Part shown: positions 58,619 to 64,000 of the stretch, one piece after another
Layout: each line of letters starts with the position of its first letter
Position numbering within the stretch: position 1 is the first letter of the stretch
From: Alloprevotella tannerae ATCC 51259
GTDB lineage: Bacteria > Bacteroidota > Bacteroidia > Bacteroidales > Bacteroidaceae
Direction of reading: 5' to 3'
DNA: 64,000 nt
Assembly: GCF_000159995.1 (NCBI RefSeq)
Contig: NZ_GG700642.1
Span: forward strand, 1,072,242-1,136,241
Notes under the pieces: model-generated
Database searches by the model: none
What the model was told of the DNA's origin: nothing
The model's input: the letters and a program-made list of their open reading frames with translations, nothing else
Program-made: the position numbers and the translations under genes

Positions 58619-59749
58619 ATGGCTCTTTTTACGTTACCCCCGACACCGCCACGCGCTGATTTAGAATTGGAAAACTTCCTGCGCGGGAAGAAAATGGAGC
58701 ATCCTATCGGGCGCTACAAGCGGATGTTGGCGCCGGAATGGTTTCCGCAGAGTGGCGTGCAGCTCACTTGGCCCCACGCCGATACCGATTGGGCCTATAT
58801 GCTGCCCGAAATCACGGCGCTTTATCAACGTTTGGCCTACGAAATTGCCACGCGTGAGCTGCTCCTGATTGTTGCGCCCGACACGGAATCTGTGCGCCGA
58901 CATCTGGAAGAGCAATTGCCGAAGCGGGCGACAGACAATATTATATATATAGATTGTCCCACGAACGATACGTGGGCGCGCGACCACGCTTTTCTCTCGG
59001 TTTTAGATACGGGCAAGCCGGAACTACTCGACTTTGGCTTCAACGGCTGGGGCGGGAAGTTTGAAGCTGCGGCCGACAATGCCATCAACCGCGGCGTCTA
59101 CGCAAGCGGTCGCCTCGAAGGCTCTTATATTGATTGTCTCGACTTCATTTTAGAGGGCGGAAGCATAGAAAGCGACGGCTGCGGCACGATTCTTACCACG
59201 AAAGCCTGCTTACTGAATCCAAATCGCAATCCGGGCCTCGATCAAGCGCAGATTACGCTGAGGCTACAAGACTATTTTGGCGCCCCCAACGTGCTCTGGC
59301 TATCGCACGGAGCGCTCATCGGCGACGACACTGACAGCCATATCGACACCTTGGCCCGACTCTGCCCCGGCAATAAGCTGGTCTACGTGCAGTGCACCGA
59401 CGAAAGCGACCCGCAATATGCAGATCTGTGCGCGATGGAAGCAGAATTGAAAACTTTCAAGAATGCCGACGGCGAACCCTTCGAACTTATTCCCCTCCCG
59501 CTTCCGGATATTTGCGAAGCAGATGGGGAACGCCTGCCCGCAACGTATGCTAATTATCTCGTATTAAACAAAGCCGTGCTCTTTCCCACTTATGGGCAAC
59601 CGGCTAAGGACGATTTGGCGCAAAAAGCCTTGCACCAAGCCTTCCCAAAATATGACTTGGTGGGCATTGATTGCCGTCCGCTAATCAGGCAGCACGGCTC
59701 TCTCCACTGCGCCACTATGCAATTTCCAAAAGGAATCCTACACTTATGA
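58619..59749 (+). CDS. aguA: Agmatine deiminase
   Basis: 376 aa. Converts agmatine to N-carbamoylputrescine. Family blocks PEWFPQSGVQLTWPHADTDWAYML, NDTWARDHAF, FNGWGGKFEAAADN and GDDTDSHIDTLARL; the catalytic Cys is in HGSLHCATMQFP. An internal ATG at 58694 gives a length closer to other family members, so the first 25 residues may not be used. Coupled to aguB. Confidence 0.95.
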   Translation: MALFTLPPTPPRADLELENFLRGKKMEHPIGRYKRMLAPEWFPQSGVQLTWPHADTDWAYMLPEITALYQRLAYEIATRELLLIVAPDTESVRRHLEEQLPKRATDNIIYIDCPTNDTWARDHAFLSVLDTGKPELLDFGFNGWGGKFEAAADNAINRGVYASGRLEGSYIDCLDFILEGGSIESDGCGTILTTKACLLNPNRNPGLDQAQITLRLQDYFGAPNVLWLSHGALIGDDTDSHIDTLARLCPGNKLVYVQCTDESDPQYADLCAMEAELKTFKNADGEPFELIPLPLPDICEADGERLPATYANYLVLNKAVLFPTYGQPAKDDLAQKALHQAFPKYDLVGIDCRPLIRQHGSLHCATMQFPKGILHL

Positions 59750-60639
59750 ACAAGAACGAACTAAAAGTAGGCTTAATCCAACAAGCCTGCTCGGCCAACG
59801 GATATGACAACCGCCAACGACTGGCTGAACACATCGGCGCTGCGGCAAAAGAGGGCGCCCAACTCGTGGTGCTGCAAGAACTGCACAATACGCCCTACTT
59901 CTGTCAAGTAGAAAATGTCGACAACTTTGATTTGGCAGAGCCCATACCCGGCCCGTCGACAGAGTTCTTTGGTGAGCTGGCGCGGCAACACGGCATCGTG
60001 CTGGTCATCTCTCTCTTTGAGCGCCGCGCACCGGGTTTGTATCATAATACGGCCGTCGTCTTGGAAAAGGATGGCACGATTGCGGGCAAGTATCGCAAGA
60101 TGCACATTCCCGACGATCCGGCTTATTATGAGAAGTTCTACTTCACGCCGGGCGATATGGGCTTTCACCCGATAACAACGAGCGTTGGCAAATTAGGCGT
60201 GCAAGTTTGCTGGGATCAATGGTATCCCGAAGGCGCCCGACTAATGGCTTTGCAGGGAGCCGACCTCCTGATTTATCCGACGGCGATAGGCTACGAAAGT
60301 TCCGACACGCCGGGCGAGCAGACGCGTCAAAGAGAAGCGTGGACGACCGTGCAGCGCGGCCACGCCGTGGCCAACGGTCTGCCCGTGATCACCGTAAACC
60401 GCGTCGGCCACGAAGCAGATCCTTCCGGCCAGACGAAAGGTATCACCTTTTGGGGCTCAAGTTTCGTAGCCGGACCTCAAGGCGAACTGCTCGCGCAAGC
60501 CTCTACGCAAGACGAAGAAGTCGTCGTCGTCACAGTGGATTTGCATCGCAGTGAATGCGTGCGGCGCTGGTGGCCCTTCCTACGCGATCGCCGCATCGAA
60601 TCCTTCACCGACTTGACGCGCCGCTTCATCGACGATTAA
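59746..60639 (+). CDS. aguB: N-carbamoylputrescine amidase
   Basis: 297 aa nitrilase-family enzyme; hydrolyses N-carbamoylputrescine to putrescine. Catalytic Glu in VLQELHNTPYFCQ, Lys in KYRKMHIPDD and Cys in QVCWDQWYPE; GESS-like block TAIGYESSDTPG. Its ATG overlaps the aguA TGA (ATGA). The following hairpin ends the unit. Confidence 0.95.
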   Translation: MNKNELKVGLIQQACSANGYDNRQRLAEHIGAAAKEGAQLVVLQELHNTPYFCQVENVDNFDLAEPIPGPSTEFFGELARQHGIVLVISLFERRAPGLYHNTAVVLEKDGTIAGKYRKMHIPDDPAYYEKFYFTPGDMGFHPITTSVGKLGVQVCWDQWYPEGARLMALQGADLLIYPTAIGYESSDTPGEQTRQREAWTTVQRGHAVANGLPVITVNRVGHEADPSGQTKGITFWGSSFVAGPQGELLAQASTQDEEVVVVTVDLHRSECVRRWWPFLRDRRIESFTDLTRRFIDD

Positions 60640-60657
60640 CGACCACTTTTTTCTAAT

Positions 60658-60722
60658 AACAAACAAGGGGAAATACACGCATGTCTCTTTGATGAGGCAG
60701 CTGTATTTCCCCTTGTTTGTTT
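60658..60722 (+). terminator. Hairpin after aguB
   Basis: A perfect 19-bp stem (60658-60676 with 60703-60721) around a 26-nt loop. The stem includes AAACAAGGGGAAATAC. It lacks a long T run but is the natural end of aguAB. Confidence 0.75.
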
Positions 60723-60913
60723 GCTTATTCTCCACTTTTTATGGCACAAGTCCGACGCCGATAGCCCCAACACTCCCCATCGCTTCCGCCAATTGGCAAG
60801 AGGCGTATGTAAGCGTCCGAATCCGGGCCGACCTTTCAATGGTCACAACTATTTTCTGCTGTCTTTTCCACTCGCTTCACTGATGGTCGACATCTACCGA
60901 CAAACTATTTTTT

Positions 60914-60994
60914 CGTTTGCTCCCACCAAACGATAGTTTGGCGCCGGCAAACCATCGTTTCTCCCCGGCAAACTATCGTTTGGTGGGAGCAAAC
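60914..60994. repeat. 21-bp phased CAAACnATnGTTTG array, locus 3
   Basis: Palindromes start at 60927, 60948 and 60969 (centres GATA, CATC, TATC) with a right half-site ending at 60919 and a left half-site starting at 60990, all in 21-bp register. Positions 60915-60940 and 60969-60994 are exact reverse complements (26 bp), giving one large hairpin with a 28-nt loop. Confidence 0.92.
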
Positions 60995-61460
60995 AAAACA
61001 ACATAGCCCACGAGTGCAAGCATTATTCACCCCATGCAGACTCGATTTTGCCACTTTCTCCATTAAAATCAAGCGCAAGAGGAGGCGCAATCCATCATCC
61101 GCACACTCATCCTTACCTCCATTTTCAGTTATCGCTTCTTGATCTACGATTGCCTTATTATAATCATCTCTTCGCCTTACCCTGCGCGCTCGCGATGCAG
61201 AGAGAAGAGACTAATATTGAGGCACACAGCGAATATTTGTCAGGATTTTTCCACTAAAACCAAAGTGAAAGCACAAAATAGTGCAAATAGAACGAAATCT
61301 GCTTTGTATTTATAGCAGTAATACCTATATTTACGGTCGAAAATTTAGTACGAACCTAAAAACATTCCTTTTATTAACCTGCCTGTCTCCGACTTTCCAT
61401 CTTCAGGACTAAGAAATGCAAAAGAAAGCTCGAGGACAGTGCGCAACAACAACCATCATT

Positions 61461-63095
61461 ATGAAAGCAATGCTTACTTTTTTTGCCGTATTGGCAATGA
61501 GCATCGTCGAGATTTCGGCGCAAACGAGTGGTACGACAGGACCGCTGTCGTGGACTTATGACGAAAACCTTCAAGAGCTGTCCATTTCCGGCACAGGAGA
61601 TATGCCCGATTACGAGTTTGGCAAATCTCCTTGGGAGGAATACAAAGAAAACATAGAAAAGATCACACTGGGAGAAGGCATTACCAACATTGGCAATAAC
61701 GCTTTTGGCAATTGTGTTGCAATAACCGAAATTAAGATTCCTAATACTGCGACACGCATAGGTGAGAGTGCATTTTTGGCTTGCGTATCTTTGGAATCGG
61801 CCACCATTCCCGGCAGCGTGAAAACAATTGACGATGGGGCGTTCGAAGATTGTACGAACCTGATATCACTAAACCTCTCAGAAGGATTGGAAAACATTGA
61901 AGGCTTTGCTTTTGTAGGGTGCTATAAATTAGAGCAACTGAAACTTCCCGCTACGCTGATCAACATCGGTCGATGGTCATTCAACAGCTGTATAGCCATA
62001 CCTTCACTCGATATTCCCGAAAGCGTAAAAACAATTGGCGATAACGCTTTTGCCGGCTGCATTGGCCTACAAAGTCTCCGCCTTTCTGAAGGATTGGAAA
62101 CAATAGATGCAGCAGCCTTCAGCGGTTGTGAGCAGTTGCCGACAGCAACAATACCCGCAAGCACGCTCATTATAGGAGCCGGTATCTTCAACGATTGCAA
62201 GAAGCTTACGCACATCACAGTTAAAAGCGGAAATAGCAACTACGTGGACCAAGATGGCATCTTATACGATAAAGAAAAAAAGCACTTGATACAATATCCT
62301 GTAGGCAGAGAAATCACTACATTTAATATTCCCGAAAATGTATCTCGGATTGGCGATTACGCCTTTGGAGGTTGCGAAAAACTAACAGAGATCATTCTTC
62401 CCCAACAAGTCAAACACATCGGCACTTTTGCTTTCGCCAGATGTAGTAATGTATCGGTGTTCAACGTTCCCGCCGGCGTAGAAATGATAGGCGAGTCAGC
62501 CTTTCACGATTGCCTGCAACTTTCGGCCATTAACGTAGCAAAAAGCAATCAGGCTTATATCTCTATAGATGGAGTCTTATATGATAAGAACCAAACTACG
62601 CTCCTGCAATATCCAGGCGGCAAAAAGACGCCGACGTTTATAGTCCCGACGAGTTTACAACAGATTGCCGGTTACGCATTCTTTGGAAATATTTATCTGA
62701 CTTCGGTCACGCTGCCGGCCAATTTAAACAAGATCGACACGTTTGCTTTTGGTTTTTGCAGAAATATAAGCTCATTTACGACCCAAGTTGCGGACCCGGC
62801 TTCGATTACTCTGGGATTGATGGCCTTTTTCAGAGGCTCTGGCGCCGTCACTTGCACGCTGCGCGTGCCTGCCGGCAGCAAAGACAAATATGAAGCAGCC
62901 GAACAATGGGCCGACTTTTCCCCCAACATCGAAGAGTTTGATCCCGTTGGCATCCATCAAATCGAGAACGACGCAGCATCAACGGCTGGCAAACAACGCA
63001 TTTATGATCTGAACGGCAACTTGCAGCAAGGTCCGCTCTCAAAGCTCCCCGACGGCCTATACATCATTAACGGCAAGAAGATTATCAAAAAATAA
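61461..63095 (+). CDS. BspA-type leucine-rich-repeat surface protein
   Basis: 544 aa from ATG 61461 with a signal peptide ending VEISAQTS. Repeats of the LRR_5 pattern (IGDNAFAGCIGLQSLRLSEGLETI and variants) fill about 55-470. The C-terminus ends GLYIINGKKIIKK, like the type IX sorting tail. BspA-like proteins bind host matrix proteins and other bacteria; the ligand here is unknown. The upstream in-frame ATG at 61416 would add residues before the signal and is unlikely. Confidence 0.88.
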   Translation: MKAMLTFFAVLAMSIVEISAQTSGTTGPLSWTYDENLQELSISGTGDMPDYEFGKSPWEEYKENIEKITLGEGITNIGNNAFGNCVAITEIKIPNTATRIGESAFLACVSLESATIPGSVKTIDDGAFEDCTNLISLNLSEGLENIEGFAFVGCYKLEQLKLPATLINIGRWSFNSCIAIPSLDIPESVKTIGDNAFAGCIGLQSLRLSEGLETIDAAAFSGCEQLPTATIPASTLIIGAGIFNDCKKLTHITVKSGNSNYVDQDGILYDKEKKHLIQYPVGREITTFNIPENVSRIGDYAFGGCEKLTEIILPQQVKHIGTFAFARCSNVSVFNVPAGVEMIGESAFHDCLQLSAINVAKSNQAYISIDGVLYDKNQTTLLQYPGGKKTPTFIVPTSLQQIAGYAFFGNIYLTSVTLPANLNKIDTFAFGFCRNISSFTTQVADPASITLGLMAFFRGSGAVTCTLRVPAGSKDKYEAAEQWADFSPNIEEFDPVGIHQIENDAASTAGKQRIYDLNGNLQQGPLSKLPDGLYIINGKKIIKK

Positions 63096-63190
63096 AAGCG
63101 CCCAATAAGGCTGAGAAGGTTAGTTTGCCTTACAGCGTTGGCAGTTTGCACAAAAAAGAAAGAAATGTGAAGTGAAAAATAGATTTTTGC

Positions 63191-63221
63191 TTTGCATTTC
63201 TTTCTTCATACGCTACCTTTG
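63191..63221 (+). promoter_or_regulatory. Promoter of the carboxyltransferase gene
   Basis: TTTG (63191-63194), 19-bp gap, TACCTTTG (63214-63221). The ATG is 40 bp downstream. Confidence 0.85.
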
Positions 63222-63260
63222 CAGGTCTCAAAGCAAAATACGAATTAAATCAAGACAAAT

Positions 63261-64000
63261 ATGGCAAACCGTAAAATCCAATTCAGTCTCGTCTATCGCG
63301 ACATGTATCAGTCCTACGGGAAATTTCAGCCACGCAAAGATCAGCTCGAGCGCATCGCACCCGTGATCATCAAGATGGGATGCTTTGCACGCGTAGAAAC
63401 CAATGGCGGCGCATTCGAACAGGTTAACCTCCTATATGGTGAGAATCCTAACGATGCAGTTCGTGCTTTTACGAAACCTTTCAACGAGGTAGGCATCAAG
63501 ACGCATATGCTTGACCGCGGTCTGAACGCGCTGCGAATGTTCCCGTGTGCAGACGATTTACGGCAACTTCAATATAAGGTTAAGCACGCTCAAGGTGTAG
63601 ATATCACGCGTATATTCTGCGGCCTCAACGACGTGCGCAACATTATCCCATCTATTAAATGGGCCTTAGAAGCCGGCATGACGCCGCAAGCAACGCTGTG
63701 TATCACCAACTCACCAATTCATACGGCGGAATACTATAGCGCCATTGCAGACGAACTCATCGCAGCGGGCGCGCCGGAAATCTGTTTGAAAGATATGGCC
63801 GGCATAGGACAGCCCGCCTTGCTCGGAAAACTCTGCGGGATGATCAAGAAAAATCATCCGGAAATCATTGTAGAGTATCACGGACACAACGGCCCCGGAC
63901 TCGTAATGGCCAGCATTCTCGAAGTTTGCAAAAACGGAGCAGACATCATTGACGTAGCGATGGAGCCGCTCTCTTGGGGTAAAGGCCACGCGGACATTAT
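63261..64000 (+). CDS. Biotin-dependent carboxyltransferase subunit (oxaloacetate decarboxylase alpha / pyruvate carboxylase B type), partial
   Basis: Open to the end of the window (246 codons). Starts MANRKIQFSLVYRDMYQSYG, a match to the HMGL-like carboxyltransferase of OadA/PycB proteins. Later blocks CLKDMAGIG (metal and oxaloacetate site) and EYHGHNGPG (metal-binding His pair) are intact. The C-terminal half with the biotin domain lies outside. It probably takes part in pyruvate/oxaloacetate carboxyl transfer. Confidence 0.9.
   Translation, partial: MANRKIQFSLVYRDMYQSYGKFQPRKDQLERIAPVIIKMGCFARVETNGGAFEQVNLLYGENPNDAVRAFTKPFNEVGIKTHMLDRGLNALRMFPCADDLRQLQYKVKHAQGVDITRIFCGLNDVRNIIPSIKWALEAGMTPQATLCITNSPIHTAEYYSAIADELIAAGAPEICLKDMAGIGQPALLGKLCGMIKKNHPEIIVEYHGHNGPGLVMASILEVCKNGADIIDVAMEPLSWGKGHADI

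Larger units (their letters stand above)
60640..61460. other. Long intergenic region before the LRR gene
   Basis: About 820 bp. Holds a 19-bp-stem terminator hairpin and the best-preserved CAAAC/GTTTG array. No clear promoter for the LRR gene is recognised. Confidence 0.65.

Overview
The window is a chromosome segment from a Bacteroidales bacterium, most likely of the Prevotellaceae (Prevotella/Alloprevotella type). Evidence: promoters of the Bacteroidetes form TTTG-19 bp-TAnnTTTG, a TonB receptor with carboxypeptidase-regulatory-like N-terminus, DUF4270 and DUF4831 proteins, the RprX/RprY two-component pair, the fused fucokinase/GDP-fucose pyrophosphorylase Fkp, and two secreted proteins with type IX-secretion-like C-terminal tails. 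The genus is inference; the phylum and order are well supported.

Layout. 0-5 kb: rpsB-tsf, a DUF151/UVR protein with rsmE, and an AmgK-like sugar kinase fused to a RapZ C-terminal domain. 5-16 kb: a TonB-dependent receptor; on the minus strand engB and a sensor kinase; divergently recR, a membrane protein, a GT2 glycosyltransferase and an acetyltransferase; then tRNA-Pro, a LolC/FtsX-type permease and a PLP aminotransferase on the minus strand. 16-20 kb: DUF177-rpmF-fabH-era-der and a small lipoprotein. 21-27 kb: rmlA, a secreted protein, a HAD-like protein, NAD(P)HX repair enzyme, DUF4831 protein, and a Fur-family regulator. 27-36 kb: DHH phosphoesterase, rpe, pheS, an MFS transporter, a MurU-like nucleotidyltransferase, DUF4270 lipoprotein and a half-length GT5 protein. 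36-45 kb: ABC-F, grpE-dnaJ, an IS3-family element with a broken transposase, rprXY, a ROK glucokinase and a nitrilase-family amidase. 46-48.5 kb: a GC-richer accessory island with a dinucleotide microsatellite in a leader ORF, a small acidic peptide and a fimbrillin-like lipoprotein. 48.7-51.6 kb: a sigma-54 activator with lptE, a TPR-like protein and secG. 51.6-60.6 kb: ugd, gtrA-fkp (sugar-nucleotide supply for surface glycans), a 5'-nucleotidase and aguA-aguB (putrescine from agmatine). 61-64 kb: a BspA-type leucine-rich-repeat protein and the start of a biotin-dependent carboxyltransferase.

The most unusual content lies between genes. Two families of intergenic arrays are strictly helically phased: a near-palindromic hexamer TCACGA/TCGTGA every 22 bp (four loci), and a palindrome CAAACnATnGTTTG every 21 bp (three loci, one forming a 26-bp perfect inverted repeat). 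The second standout is the leader at 46.1-46.4 kb: a good promoter, a short ORF containing (AC)13, a hairpin with a short T tract, and then two cell-surface-type genes. In the present repeat length the ORF stops before the hairpin, while both other frames read through it, which suggests a phase-variable attenuator. Roles for all of these are inference from sequence only.
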